This document shows positions 10,600 to 23,459 of a stretch of 64,000 nucleotides of DNA, one piece after another; position 1 is the first letter of the stretch, and each line of letters starts with the position of its first letter. A program made the position numbers and the translations under genes. The notes below the pieces were generated by a model. The model made no database searches. It worked only from the letters and a program-made list of their open reading frames with translations, and was not told where the DNA came from. The DNA lies in the NCBI GenBank assembly GCA_003586115.2, contig QVOM02000057.1, positions 2,052,163 to 2,116,162 on the forward strand, written 5' to 3'. This DNA is from Salvator merianae (lineage: Eukaryota > Chordata > Lepidosauria > Squamata > Teiidae).

Positions 10600-12200
10600 A
10601 CAAAAGGGCGACTTTGCCCCCCTTGCTGCCTCCTTGCTGGGCAGGGGAAAGAACGCAGGAGAAGCGAATGGTGTGGCATTTTGGGCTCACCAGGGGGAAG
10701 GCAGGCTGGATGAGAAATTGCGCAGGCATGTTGCAAAAGGAGAAAAAAAAAAGAGAGAGCGAGTTTCTTTGTTCGGCGATTTCCTCAATGAAAAAAAAGG
10801 GTTCTTTCAGTGCTCCTCAACCCCAAGGGCGCCCAACCTGTTCCTCCCTGGCACAGATGAAGGAGGGCTTTTGCCACGGTTTTCCTCCAGCAACCATCAC
10901 AGCTGTGCGCGCCAGCAAAGACGAAGGGTCTGCACAATTCCCCCAAATTCTGGGCGCACGCAGTGTGCAGCGTTTGCACGCATGTGGCAGCCGGGGGGGG
11001 GGGAGAAGCAACACTCTTGCACGCCTGTCTCTCCTCCCCTCTCAAGCTGTGAGAAATGGCAACACGCCGCCCCCCCCCCCCCCCCCCCCCCCCCCCACCC
11101 CCAGGCAGCAGGGAGGCGCAGCGGGCCTCTAAAGCCGATCTCTCTCTCCTGCAAAATCCCACAGGCGCCCCCCCGCCTCCTTCATCCCCCCCCCCCGCAG
11201 AAGGAGGAGGCTTAAATAAGGAAGTGCGCGAGTCCCGCCGCTCGCTGCTAAGGGACCCGGGCCAGATGCTGCCGCCGCTGCTGTCCCCGCCTGAACTCGC
11301 CGGTTACATAACTCAGCTCGCAGGCCCTGGCAAGGCGCCAGTCCTCAGCGAGGAGGGCGCGGGCGGGGGAGCTGTTGGAGCTTGGAGGAAGGGCCGGGCG
11401 GGCCGGGCGAAGCAAGACAGTGGCAGTAGCCGCGCCTGGGGGAGGGGGGGGAGTGAGTCTCCCTCCCTCCTCCCTCCGAAGACAGAGGCCAAAAGGGGGG
11501 CGGGGGCGCGCGTGAAAGACTTAAACCGCTTCCCTCCCCCTCCCTGCTTGGCAGCTCCGTCTCCAGTTCTCCTCTTCTGCCCCCACCCCCCGCAAGCCTC
11601 GCTGAAAGGCCCGACGCCACTGACTCAGCCCGGGAGGGGCACCCGCCGCCGCTTCCTCGGGCGGGAATCGATCGCTTGGCGCAGCAAGGAACGCGGCGGC
11701 GGATGCCCGCCGCTGGCTGCCACCTTTATTTGGCGTTGGATGGAGGGGGTGGGGTGAGAGGGGAGGAGAGGGGAGGGGGGCGGCGGTAAAACTACTGGGG
11801 GAGAGCAGCCCACCCCGCAAAGGCGCCGCGGGCGGGCTGGTGTGCCGGCAACAGCGCCGTGGGTCGCGCGCAGAGTGCAGACAGAGCCGCGCCTAAGTTT
11901 GGTTCGCTTCCGCCTGAACCTCTTTGGACCCTCCGGGCAAAGGATCTCCAGGGCTGCGAGTAGTGCAGCCAATCTGTTTCTCTCAATGGCGAATTTTCCG
12001 CGCCCCCCCCCCCCGAGATTTTTCAAGCGGAGGCTGGATAGCCGCCTGTTGCAAAAGTTTTGGCTCAGGGGTGTGCAGAAATTTTGCGCAGGGGAGAGAC
12101 AAACCCTGGAAGGGGTCCTGGCACTACATTCAAACCGGATTCTCGTTCTCTGCAGGCGGAACAGAAGTGGCACAGACTGAGCGACTTCTCACGGGGCTCA
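10600..12200. promoter_or_regulatory. CpG island, candidate promoter (RORC or divergent transcript)
   Basis: About 1.6 kb is strongly GC- and CpG-rich against an AT-rich background, with GC boxes, an AP-1-like ctgactcag, a cggttacataactcag block and E2F-like ttggcg. It lies about 6 kb upstream (minus-strand sense) of the RORC micro-exon, a plausible distance for its first exon. No coding exon with a compatible phase-1 donor could be fixed on the minus strand. Long open frames here on both strands are composition artefacts (poly-Pro, poly-Gly). Confidence 0.7.
11069..11097. repeat. Poly(C) tract
   Basis: A near-pure C run of 25-28 bases inside the CpG island. Length is likely unstable and prone to assembly error. 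Confidence 0.95.
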
Positions 12201-12236
12201 GAACAGCCACGCGAGGGGCACCTACCCTGGTTTAGC

Positions 12237-12290
12237 AGATTCCTACACAGGCAGGGGGTTGGACTGCATGACCTCTAAGGCCCCTCCAAA
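12237..12290 (+). mobile_element. CR1 LINE 3'-end fragment
   Basis: The string gcagggggttggactgcatg and the following gacctctaaggcccctcc is the standard CR1 tail seen elsewhere in the window (20,290 and 22,910). Confidence 0.7.
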
Positions 12291-12299
12291 CCACACGAT

Positions 12300-15200
12300 C
12301 CTCCGTTGAAACCTCTCCCCTTCAGAGACTGCCAATCCCTTGCAGTCCTCCCCAGCTGTTCTTTCCTTGCTGGTCTTTGGGGTACCATGGAGGGGGGAAG
12401 GAACCCCTTCTTCTACCCCCCAGAAGCCACTCCCTATTCCCAGCCTAGCTTACTCTACAAGGGGCCAGGAAGACCAGAAGGGTCTGGAGCTCAAGCAATA
12501 TGAAACGAAGGGGCAACAGAAATCCAAAATGTAGGAGGAAGGCTGCTGGGTAGAGAAAGAGGGGGGCTTTTCTACCTCTTAGCTGTTCAGTACCCCCACA
12601 CAGAGCACCGTGGCACTAGACCGTCCGCACTAGAATGGAACTTATCCCAGTACCGGGACCCCAGGAGCAGACAACCAAATTCCTCCAAGGAAGCTGCTAA
12701 GCAAGGATTCTGGGACAATCCTGCCAGTCTCTTGCTGGTCCACAGCAACAGAGGGACCCTCCCCCCGCCCCCAAACCCAACACAAGCACCACCCTGCTCC
12801 AAAATTTCCTTGCAAGGCAGTTCGGTGGAGAGAGAACCCGCAGCTTTCACAAAAATCCAGAAAGACTTCAGATGTTTCCCCCTGCTTTCCCTAAAACCCT
12901 GCTTTCCCTTTTCTTACTTAACCAACTCAATTTCCTTTCTTTCTGCTTCCTTGCCACATCACAAAAACGCACGAGAAGGGAAAATAATTCCGCCAACCTC
13001 CCTTGCGCGCTCTAAGAAGTTTCCATTCACTTTATTTTTTTCTTTTCGGCTCCCGAGGCTGGCAGCTTTGGAAATCTTTCAGTGCATTTCCTCTCAAAAT
13101 AGCGAGAGGGAGTTTAGTGGTGATAAGCAGTTTGTCTGAGATGGAAAATCTGACAGTTAACGTGAGTAATTACTGTATCCTTGCTGGTCCATTTTTTTAA
13201 TGGGGAAAAGATCCTCAAAGATAGCTGGTACCCATTTCCTTTGCGCAACAAATTTTTGCTTCCCTTGCACTTCATCTCCAGAGTCAACCAAACCCTCGGC
13301 AAAGCTTCTGTGACATCACAAAGGCTCAGCCAATGGGAGAAGGGGAAAAAGCAGCAGCTCCTAACACCATAGGAACCCTGGGCTTCCAGGCTGATCTGAA
13401 CAGGAGAACTCCGGTGACATCACAGCAGCCAAGCCAATGATGACGTTCACACTGTCTGTCCAACAAAACCATCTGCCCATATACTGCCCAAAGTCAAAGT
13501 CCCAAGGCAGGGAACGAATAAGATAAGACTCAATGAAATCTATTTAAAATAACAGTTAAAAAATACATAAAACCCAGACAGTTCACTGTCCCAATAATCA
13601 GCCTTCTAGCTTCTCTTTGCACTATGTTTCTCAGGTATGTACCTGAGGAGAAGCCACAGAGGACCTGGATGCCACAAGAAACCATGGTTAGTCTACACAA
13701 CTTCAAGCCACAGGTTCATACTGACCAAGTATGAGTGAGACAAACTAAACCACAGCTCAACGCAACACCCATGGAGGAAGAAAACGTTCTGAGGCTCTCC
13801 GTAAGGACTTGTAGCTAGATCCAAACCCACTCCCCCCCCAAGGAGGACTGAATAAATTTGGTGGGACAGTCTCTGACTTAGGCCTCATTGAAGGGTGGGG
13901 AGAGAGGCAGGCATTGGCCACACATCCATTTGCAGCCTTCTGCCCTACGCCAATGCAGATCAACCTTCCCTCAACTTCGGCAACACTTCGAAGACACACC
14001 CAGGCAGGTTGGCAGCAGCTCACACCCTCACCTGGTGCAAGACGATTATATAACAGCCCAAAGGTTGTGTGTGCACACGCCCAAGTCACGCACTCCGGTT
14101 GCATCACCGACGTAGGCCTTGCCCGGGGAGGGGAGGGCCCCTCTGGTGCTGGGGAAGGTGATAATTAGGGAAGCAGCCTTTGATGATCTCTCGCTCCCGG
14201 CTCTGAAGGCGCTAAAAGCTTACGCGGAATGCGAGCGCGCTGTTCTTCCGGCATTCCAGGGCACAGGTACACACGCTGACAGGCTATGGGGCACAATGGC
14301 ATACAGGCCCCTTGGAGGTGGCTGGGGGCGCCCAGCTGATGGTGACCAAGATTCCCCACTGGCTTTGGCGTCCCCCGAGCACACACGTGTGTAGGAGGAA
14401 AGAGGAAGGCCCCTTGACTGAAATGAGGCCCACTTTTGCACACCAAAAGCGTTAGAAAGCCGTTTTGCGTGTGCCTTTTTCGGCACCAGAAACATCTGGC
14501 ACGATTCCTGCATCGAGCTGGTATTCTCGCGTGCACGCTGCTCCTACAGCAGGACAGTAATGCAAAAGCCACTCCTGCTAGCTGAACAGACTCGGGCTCT
14601 TTCTGCATTTATTCTAAAATTCAGAAGAGGAATTTTCCGGGCCACATCGTTCTGCATGTTAATGAAGACCTGTAAGGCCCCGCCCCCTGCAGGTACATTC
14701 TGTCCACACAAGACAGCGTGTTATCCCAGTCCAGGAGACCTTGACTGGGATTACCAGTACATTCAATTAAACAAGGCTACCGGCAGACCAAGGCCCTAAT
14801 CCAGAACATTGGAGACGTGGAGAAGGCATGCCTTCGATGTTTGGGACTACAGGGGATCCGTTTTGGCAATGTGCCCCTGAAATGCATCCCCCGAACATTC
14901 CAACATAAATGTCCAGAAGGGTTTTTGCTTCGTACCTGCAGCTTTAATGAAAGTTATCCTTCTACAAGACCAGCAGAGTGACGCTGTTTCCATGTCCTCA
15001 AAACATGAAGGAGTATTACGACAAGAGAGCTGAGATTCAGTTTAATCCCTTTGTAGATTTCAAATTATGCCTTAGTCTTAGTATAAGCATGCACAATATA
15101 GCCTTCTGTAGCGGGAAGGGCGAGTCCAAACCAAATTAAAAGAAACTGGAGAAAGGATGGGAACCTATTGAGCTACCAGGTGTCCAAACGTCCAGCCAAG

Positions 15201-16770
15201 ATGAGAAGACAGTGGACACTCCATCTCAGGGAGCTATGGAGACTCCCCCAGCTGTGGGCTGTGGAAATCTTAAGAAGAATCCCAGTCGCCCTGTGTTCCA
15301 ACCAGGACACTGGGCCATTGGGCCATTCAAGAACATGGATGCACATGAGATAACACCTACGTGCCTTGTGACTTCCAGCTGAGCATCCAATCCACCGTGG
15401 TCCACCCACCAAAACTCCGCCCACACACTTACTAAGCTCCGCCTCCAGGCTGTGAGATGTCAAGAACTCTCAGCTTAAGCTTGCGAAACGGGTGGAGCTT
15501 CGCCTAAAGGGGTGTGGCCAAGGATGAGGATGTAAAAGGGGAGGGGCTTCTGCTGGCTATGGGTCCGGGGTATCTGTCTCCACCCAACCCTGGCCAGGTT
15601 TTAAACCAAAGCATTATTTCTATCTGCTGAGGCGCCAAGCAGAGCTAGCCAGCAGAAGCAAACGCAAGTAAGAGGGTTTAGCCTGGGCTAAGCCCCTTTC
15701 CATAATTACGTCAAGAGAAAGCTAAACCTCTCACCTGAGGGGGCATTTCGGGGGAGGGTGCTTATCTCTTCTGCCCCCAAATCCCACTCAACGCCTTTCT
15801 CAGGGCTCATTTCTCCCCCACCCCCCACCCCCCCGGAGCAAGGAGCCAGAAAAGGAAAAGGGGTCTTTGTAAGACTAACAGATCAGCTCTGGGCTAATAA
15901 TCCTGCTTTATAAATAGCTGCGCTTTCTCCACAGGATTCCGAAGGGCCAGATCAGGGCACCGGGCAGGGAAACCGTGGTGGGGAGAGTGGAGGAAGAAGG
16001 AAAGGTCCTTTCTGCAAAAGACTGAACACTAGAATCTGCGTTTGCACTTGGAATGGGGAGAGCCATCCCCAAGCAACTGAACGCCCCTACCCCCCAAAAA
16101 TTCGGCCCCAGGAAACCCAGCATAAAACGGGGGGGGGGGGAAGAGACTCTTTAATTAGGCATGATTTAATTTGCTAATCCAGGTTTGGAGGATGGAAGAG
16201 CAACAAGGAGTCACACCATGCAAGGGGCTTGACACCCCCCCCAAAAAAAAAATCCAATGCCAACTGCTGACAAATATTTCTGCTAATGCCTCATCCTGAG
16301 CAAACACCATTCGCAGTTCAGAGGCTGGAACCTTAAGACCAATTAATTTGTTAGCTGGATCGTTCCCAGCACGTATTTCCCACCATTTTTTTTTTTTCAG
16401 AAGGGGTTTCACACGATTCTCGCTCCCTCCCATTTTATCCTTGCATCTCTAAGCCGTCTCTAAGTCACTTCAGAGATGCTTTTTTTTTTTAAACTGCTGT
16501 GCTCGCAGGCTTAGTCCAATCTTCTAGCTGCTACACAATGCTGGTTACGAGTTAGCAATAAAAGGAAACTTGAGTTCCGCAATGCGAATCAGGACTTACA
16601 TCAGGCTTAGCTTTGGTTTGTTTATAAAACTTCAGCTGAGCTTCAAAGAATTTTGTAACATCATGACCCCAACACATTATGTCACCCTAATGACTGCATT
16701 CATTTAAACGCTGCTTTTAATGTGTTCCTTTACAGTTTTATGATTAATTATATGTTGAATTTTATTTTAT
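12300..16770. other. Intergenic or intronic stretch without recognised genes
   Basis: Mixed-composition DNA. Apart from a paired CRE-like/CCAAT module (13,311-13,447), a small foldback-family remnant at 16,445-16,485 and homopolymers, nothing with coding features was seen. Frames near 14.1-14.6 kb and 15.2 kb show no conserved motif or splice logic. Confidence 0.6.
13311..13447. promoter_or_regulatory. Duplicated CRE-like/CCAAT module
   Basis: TGACATCAC at 13,311 is followed by CCAAT starting 19 bases later. The same pair recurs at 13,415 and 13,434 with identical 19-base spacing, followed at once by a TGACGTT half-site. This could be a NF-Y/CREB-type regulatory element or just a short local duplication. 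Confidence 0.35.
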
Positions 16771-16850
16771 TTGATAGAATCAGAGTTGAAAGGGAGCTCC
16801 AAGATCATCAAGTCCAACCCCCTGCCCAATACAGGAATTGTACTGTGTTT
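16771..16850 (-). mobile_element. CR1 LINE 3'-end fragment
   Basis: The sequence tagaatcagagttgaaaggg, then atcatcaagtccaaccccct, is the reverse complement of a CR1 3' end. Confidence 0.75.
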
Positions 16851-17047
16851 AGAAAGCCAAATTCAAAAGAGGACGTTGCATGGAAAACTGGAGCATGTGG
16901 CCTAGAAGGTGGGGGGAAAAAAAGGATAGTCCATCTTTCTGAAATTTGTGATTGAATTCAAAAAGCTGAGTGCCTAGTGGTTAGTGAAGCCAGGAAGCCA
17001 GTTGGGCGCTGTGGTGATGGAAGCACTTCTTTTACCAAAATCTGTCA

Positions 17048-17350
17048 TGAGAACGTAAGAGGAGCCCTGCTGGATCAGGCCAGAGCCCATTTAGACGAGC
17101 ATCCTGTTTCACCCAGTGGTCCACCAATTGCTTCTGGGCATTTCAAGCAGAAGACAAAGACAAAACCTTCACCTGCTCTCACCTCCCTGCCAATGGTGTT
17201 TAGAGGCCTCCTGCCTGTCTCTCCAACCCGGAGGTGGTACCTGGGCATCCATTCTAGTGGCCATTAATGCACCTATCCTCCACGAATTTGCCTAGCCTTT
17301 CTTAAAGTTATCCAGGTTGGATGCTGTCACCGTCACCATATGACAGCAAT
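17048..17350 (+). mobile_element. CR1-type LINE 3'-region repeat
   Basis: Same family as 7,383: gaacgtaagaggagccctgc and tggatcaggcc, then gcttctgggcatttcaagca and the aaaaccttcacctgctctc block, ending in a cacgaatttgcctag tail. Confidence 0.65.
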
Positions 17351-17359
17351 GGCTCTCTG

Positions 17360-19740
17360 GGTGGAAAAATATTTCCCCTTGTTGGTCCAAACTCTTCTAC
17401 CCATTTGCTTATTTCCCGCCCAGAGAAGGATGCTATCACAGGCAATGAATTTACTATCGGAAATGTATCGCTGCTTCCATTCCCAGGTTTGTTTTGATTG
17501 TGCGCATTGGCCGTGAGCACACCCAGGTGCCAGGCCGGTTTCCTGGGCCCAAAGGGACCAATCCTGATCACTCTTCCTTTGCCCAAATAAAAGGCAAGGG
17601 CTCTCTTTCCCATCCACCAAGAACACTCGAAGGCAGCCCAGGTTCGAAGCAGACTCCAGACGAAAACAAAAAAAAAGTGCAGAGCACACGTTGCCAAGTT
17701 GCCCGTCCAACTTCTGCATTCTGTGAGCTCCATTTCCAATAAAAGGAAGAGGGAGGCTAGGAGGAGAGAAAACACTTGCTCCACTAGGCCTTTGGAAGCG
17801 AGGAACATGCAAAAGCCAAGATTTCTATAGCAGGCCACTCTGGAATTCCACCAAGCCAAGCTGCCCAGTTCCAGCTCTCCAGCACCAACACTCACAGACG
17901 CACACACAACTTCCCTCTCTCCACGGCTGTACAGCAAGAGACACCTGGCTGGCCAGTTCTGACCACACACCCCTACTACCCCAGGAATGGTGGCATCCAC
18001 TGATGGGGGGGGCAGGGGGCGGGGCAACACACCCCCTGAAAAGCAAGTGACTGTCACGGACTTTGCTTCCAGCTCTGGTCAATTTCCTTAACCACTGTGC
18101 AGGCTGGTTGCTGGAACAGAGAATGCCACTTGCCTACCATTGAACCCTTGAGGAGAGATAGTACTAGCGAAAGCTGCCCAAAATAAGCCCTATCTGCTGT
18201 TTAAGGTTGCTCTCTAAGCAAGAATGCGCATCTGGTAAACTACACTTCGCTCCCTTCCACAAAAGGCAATTCATCCTTGTTTTGGTCTCTTTGCAGAGAA
18301 TCGAAGAACTTCTGAAAACAGGATGCTGCCCACGTTTCTGAGTCAACCTGACAGTCACGACCCAGGCATCCAGCCTTGCTTTGCTTTTTCTTTCTCCGCT
18401 CCAACCGTCTTTCCTCACCTGCTGTGTTTTCTGCGGCGGCAACAGCCAAAAGCAAAGGAACCGACCCATTTCCATGCTTCAGTTCTGCGTTACAGCCTGC
18501 TTCAGTTAGGATTTTCAGCGACAAATCCTGTATTTTGGCTTACGGCTCTTTCATTTCATCTGTAATCTATTTTTATTGTTTCTGAGGTCTTCAATATTTC
18601 ACGCTTCCTCTCTGCTCCTCTGCGACCTTGGCTGAAGAGCGCTACATAAACTCAATCATTCCGTCAATCAATCAAGTAAAAAGTAAAATAGAAATGGCAG
18701 GAGTTAAGGTTTTTGAACAGGGATTTTTTGTTTCGCAATAGCTTTTTAAAGAAAGATCTAGTTCAAAAAAACCCCTTTGCTCCCAATTTTTTTTTTTTTT
18801 TCCCAAATTCCAAATCCCACACCCCAGTTTCTGGGTATCCTTCCTTCATCCATGCTGGCCTTCTGTGATTTGGGTGCTAAACATTCTCCTGAATGAACTG
18901 AAAGCCAGTTTAGTTTGCAGAGTCAAAAGGTGTCAAGTAATTTTTGCAGCGAGAGTTCTTACATACCCATATACTGGTTCAGTGTTCTTTTTCCCCACAA
19001 TAGCGACATTCTGGGATTTCACCGCTATATCCTGGGACAATGCTGGGATCGCCTCCGTTATGTGTGGCAATCCCACGACAGTGCTGGGATAATCCCGGGT
19101 TTTATACCCCGTCTGGATGCAGCCAGAGTTGCGTGAAATTATACGCAGAGCAGAGAAAGCGAGGGGAAGCGTTTACACTTTGCTGCCACGAAGATTAGAA
19201 CCTTAAAAGGACAGCTGAATGCTGGTTGATTCAGGACCCAGAAAACAGAAAGGTTTCTTCACAGATGACAAGTTACACTGTGGAATTCCCTGCCACATGA
19301 TGGAGCGATGAAGACCAACCATGACGATTGAAAAGGAAACAGGGCAGACTCAGGAGGGGGAAAGTTATCAATGACTGGAAGTTATAATGTTTGGGGAAAC
19401 TAAGTACCAAAGGTTGGATGTCTCTAAAGAGCGCTATTTTAATCCAGCGCGGCTTGGGGTGTGTGTGTTGTTTCCTAGTGGGGAACCTCTGCTCTTCTAG
19501 GTGTGCCTGCACTTAAACTCACCTCAGTTTCCTTGGACGGATATTGCCTTCTCCCCAGTGTCATCTGGAAAGCTTATACAGTGCCTCAGTTCCTTCATCC
19601 ACCTTTTTGTTTCGAAGTATTGGTCAATTCTCTTTCATTAAAAAAAAGATTCACTGCTTGCTTATGGTCAGAAACTCAACAGCTGGTTTCTCCCATCAGC
19701 AGGAGTGAACAGAAGATGTTATCCTGATACCTGAGTCTCT
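17360..19740. other. No gene recognised; one possible foldback repeat
   Basis: A 249-codon minus-strand frame (17,308-18,057) overlaps the CR1-type repeat, is low-complexity in places and lacks any domain or promoter signal. Around 19,005-19,115 a tctgggat/atcctggg-rich palindromic block resembles a MITE. Confidence 0.5.
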
Positions 19741-19743
19741 CTC

Positions 19744-19807
19744 TCTCACACACACAAACACACACACAAACACACACACACACAAACACACACGCACGCA
19801 CACACAC
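19744..19807. repeat. (CA)n microsatellite, interrupted
   Basis: CACACA tracts interrupted by AAACA and CGCA variants across about 65 bases. Confidence 0.95.
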
Positions 19808-20281
19808 TCTTTCTCCCTGCGGGTTTTTGGAATGCAATACCTAGCCAAGCTGAAGGCAGAGACACACCCTTCACATCACGGGCAGAGAAAGAGGTCAGAA
19901 CGAGATTGAACAACAATAATGCACCTCCTTCCCAAATTGTGACTTTTGGGAGCATCTTTGGGGGGAGAATAACCAGAGGTACAGAGTGATTGTAAAGGAA
20001 AGGGACCCTTACCAAGCTCAGACCTGAGGCTATTTTCCTCACAAAGATGTGGAGAGAACATGGGCTCCCTCTCCCAAGATGCACTCTGCTTATAATTGTT
20101 CAGCTTGTTGACTTGGCCTTGGGGTGGGGGGTTATCTTAGCCTTTGAGACTGGTAAGACCTAGAAGTGGGGGGATAGGAAAAAATTGAGAAATGCTCAGG
20201 GAAGTTGGAAAATTCAGGAAGATAAGACAAGAGCACCCCAATGCACACATGATCCCTGGATATGATAGGATGCGTCCCTGA

Positions 20282-20348
20282 ATCCTGCACTGAGCAGGGG
20301 GTTGGACTTGATGACCCTGGAGGTCCCTTCCAACTCTATGATTCTGTG
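20282..20348 (+). mobile_element. CR1 LINE 3'-end fragment
   Basis: Contains gagcagggggttggacttga, then tgaccctggaggtcccttcc and the tctatgattctgtga terminal tail. Confidence 0.8.
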
Positions 20349-22894
20349 ACTCATCCAATGCAAGACATCCAGAAGAAATGGATGATCCTTCTCTGGGGAT
20401 CTTAGCGACTGCTTCTGTCAACCAGGGATGTCTCTCCTGAGGTCTGACCGAAATCTACCACACGGCCACCAGGTTGAATCCTCTCCTCTGGGGAAGCAGA
20501 GATCAGGTTTCCATTTCCTGGACCATTTCACCAGCTCCGTCTGGCAAGGTGCTTCCGGGACTTTGTGGATAGCAATCTCTTTCTGGTGTATCTTTAACCG
20601 AAAGCGCCAATATCGTTGCCACTGAGTCAGATCAGAAGTGAGCAGTTCCTGTATGAACCAAACCTGGTGAGAGTCAACTTAACAATCCCTTGGTGAGGAG
20701 CACTGCTGAAACTGAGGCCACAAACCTGGGTGACCCACAGGCTGCTGACCCACCAACAACCATAAAAATAAGCAAAAGCACCTGTGTTCCTGATGCAACC
20801 CCCCCAGACAGAAAATTTCACTGCCTTCACCCCACAAGCAATGGGAGGGAATAAAAAATATCCACGTGGAGTAGCAACACCTCTGCAGTCACACAGGCAG
20901 GTGGAAATTGCTACCTACTGAAGGAAGCTTCAATTTGCTGCCTGGTTTTGCAGCCAATTTTCTCTGCTGCCTCTCGCTGCTCTCTGAAGACTCCCACCCA
21001 ACTTAATTGGTGTGAAACTTTCAGCTAGCCCCAAGCTGAGACGGCCGGGCAACTATTCTCCCCTCTTCTCCCTGCCAATGTCAGCCCTGAGACACGTCTG
21101 GCCAGGTGAGACCAAAGACCAAATCGGAAGCAGCATCCTCTGCCCGTCCTCGCCGTGAGCAAACTGGACAAATCACCAGTCTTAAACTGGGAGAAACAGG
21201 GACCCCAGGCTGGAAAACACACTCGACCCGTTCACCCCCAAAACGACGCGTGGGTGGGCATTGAGGTTTTTCAGGGAAGGCTTGGGGGGAGTTCAGAGGG
21301 ACCTCAATATATGCCATGAATTATTTGAGGTTTGTGGGGGGGCACGTACCAGCTTCTCTGCAGACCCCCCTCCAAAAAAACCTCCCCAGCAAATGCTCAA
21401 ATGATGGACATCCACATTTAAGGAATGTTCAGGCAAACACTGGAGGTCCATCACAGTCTGTCAATTAACAAGAAAAACAGAACAGCCAATACCATCAAAA
21501 CATTGGGGGGATATGAGAAAATAATCGGTAGAAGAGAAGGTAGACGAGAGCCAGCTTTTTGTTCCTTTTTTCTCTTGCCACTGAGCCCCTGTTTCTGCCA
21601 ACCAGAGCTGCAAATGCACTTTTCTTTGTCTTTAATGAATTCAGAGAAACTCCATCTGAAAACAAAGCAGCCATCGACAACTTGCAGTGGCGATGAGTTC
21701 CACATCCAAACCTTCCCCCTTCCACGGACGGCCATGGAACTTCCTGCCAAACTGCATCAAATATCAGTATCTTAACAGGCTTCCCACAGAAACCCAAAAA
21801 CATGCTGCCAGTGATCACAGCGATCTGCTATAATCCAGATCTTTCCAGGCTTTGGATTTCTCTCTTCCCGGTTTTATTCCATGTCGCTTCTGGGAACTCT
21901 AAAAGCTGACACTGTTTTGAGTTCCACCCTCTCCCATCTTTACAGCACAGAAGTTTACGGTTTATTGGTGTCTCCTAAAAAACCTGACTCCTCTGGAATG
22001 CTGTATTTTTCGAGAAAAATACGGCGGCAGCCAAAATCTTACTTTCTCTGAGCTCTTTTTGCAATCCTTTGCTCTGCAGAAGGATTAGCCACTTCTGGGT
22101 CTAGATCAGTGCAGAAAAGCTGTCCTGAACAGGATGCTTTCCTCTTTTGCATCTTCCGGCGGGAGAGCCAAAGAAAGCGGTCAGGCTTCCAACAGTGCCC
22201 TAACTATAAATTTTATTTTGCTTTTACAAATGCCATTTCTGAGACGTCCCCAAAAGAAGATAGGAAGGTAGCAGGAAAACAGTTCCAGAAAATCAGACTT
22301 GTTCTCTTTGGCCACAGACAATCCTAGTGAATCATGCACATTTCTCCCAGCAAGCTCTGTTTAAAGCAGGCCATGGCCTCCACGTTTGGTGGTTTGAGGA
22401 GGAAAGCTTCGAACTCAGAAGCTAACCAAACAGCTGTCTAAGGACCAGCAGCTGCTTTTCCAAAAACAACAACAACAGAGGTTTATCCTGTGTGTACCAT
22501 GAAGAGGTAATCTTTTCCGTTTTAAGCTCCGGCCATTGCTTCGTCATCCCATGCGACAACCTGGCCTAGAATATGCAGCAATATGGGCCATCCATGTATT
22601 GGATGGTCTGGATGGTGCCAGCTCCAGCTGTTGGCTCTGAAGACTGGTCCCATCTTTCAGAGCTGGCACCCAGCCTGTGAAAGCCAGGAACTTCTATTCC
22701 CGGCCTTTGGAGCTGCTGGGAGGACTTGTTTCGGCAGTGCACAGACTTCTAGCAGTGTGTCCCAGAGCATCGCTAAAATGGGTCCCCCCTGTGCTGACTA
22801 GTAGACCAGGAGACCTCACTGTCGAGATCTGCTGGTAGACCACGGTGGGGTTTATGCTCGGTCCACCACAGATGAAACATGGGATGGTTTAGTC

Positions 22895-23455
22895 AATCCT
22901 GCATGGAGCAGGGGATTGGACTTCATGACCCTGGAGGTCCCTTCCAACTCTTGTGATTCTATGATTCTATTATGGATTCTATGATTCTATGATTTTATGG
23001 CTGATTCTATAATTCTATGATTGATTCTGTGATTCTATTATTGATTATATGATTCTGATTCTATGATTGATTCTGTGACTCTATGATTTTATTATTTATT
23101 CTATGATTCTATTATTTATTCTATGATTCTATGATTGATTCTGTGATTCTATGATTCTATGACTCTATGATTCTATTATTTATTCTATGATTCTATGATT
23201 GATTCTGTGATTCTATCTATTATTGATTCTGTGACTCTATGATTCTATTATTTATTCTATGATTCTATTATTTATTCTATGATTCTATGATTGATTCTAT
23301 GATTCTATGATTGATTCTGTGATTCTATGATTCTATGACTCTATGATTCTATTATTTATTCTATGATTCTATGATTGATTCTATGATTGATTCTGTGATT
23401 CTATGATTGATTCTAAGATCTATGATTCTATTACTGATTCTCTGATTCTATTCCA
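22895..23455 (+). mobile_element. CR1 LINE 3' end with a tail expanded to about 490 bp of ATTCTATG-type repeats
   Basis: A CR1 3' end (tgcatggagcaggggattgg, then gaccctggaggtcccttcca) runs into the usual octamer tail. Instead of the usual 2-4 units, the tail continues to about 23,455 as irregular gattctat, gattctgt and tattattt variants. Confidence 0.85.
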
Positions 23456-23459
23456 GAGA

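Noticed and set aside
10681..10729. Minus-strand ATG followed by a GTGAGC donor as RORC exon 1
   Set aside because: The ATG frame ends in phase 0 while the micro-exon needs phase 1; joining them gives an immediate stop.
11056..12180. Pro/Gly/Arg-rich frames on both strands of the CpG island
   Set aside because: Composition-driven, overlapping in several frames, with no conserved motif.
17308..18057. 249-codon minus-strand open frame
   Set aside because: Overlaps a CR1-type repeat, contains no domain, promoter or splice logic, and the opposite strand is equally open in parts.
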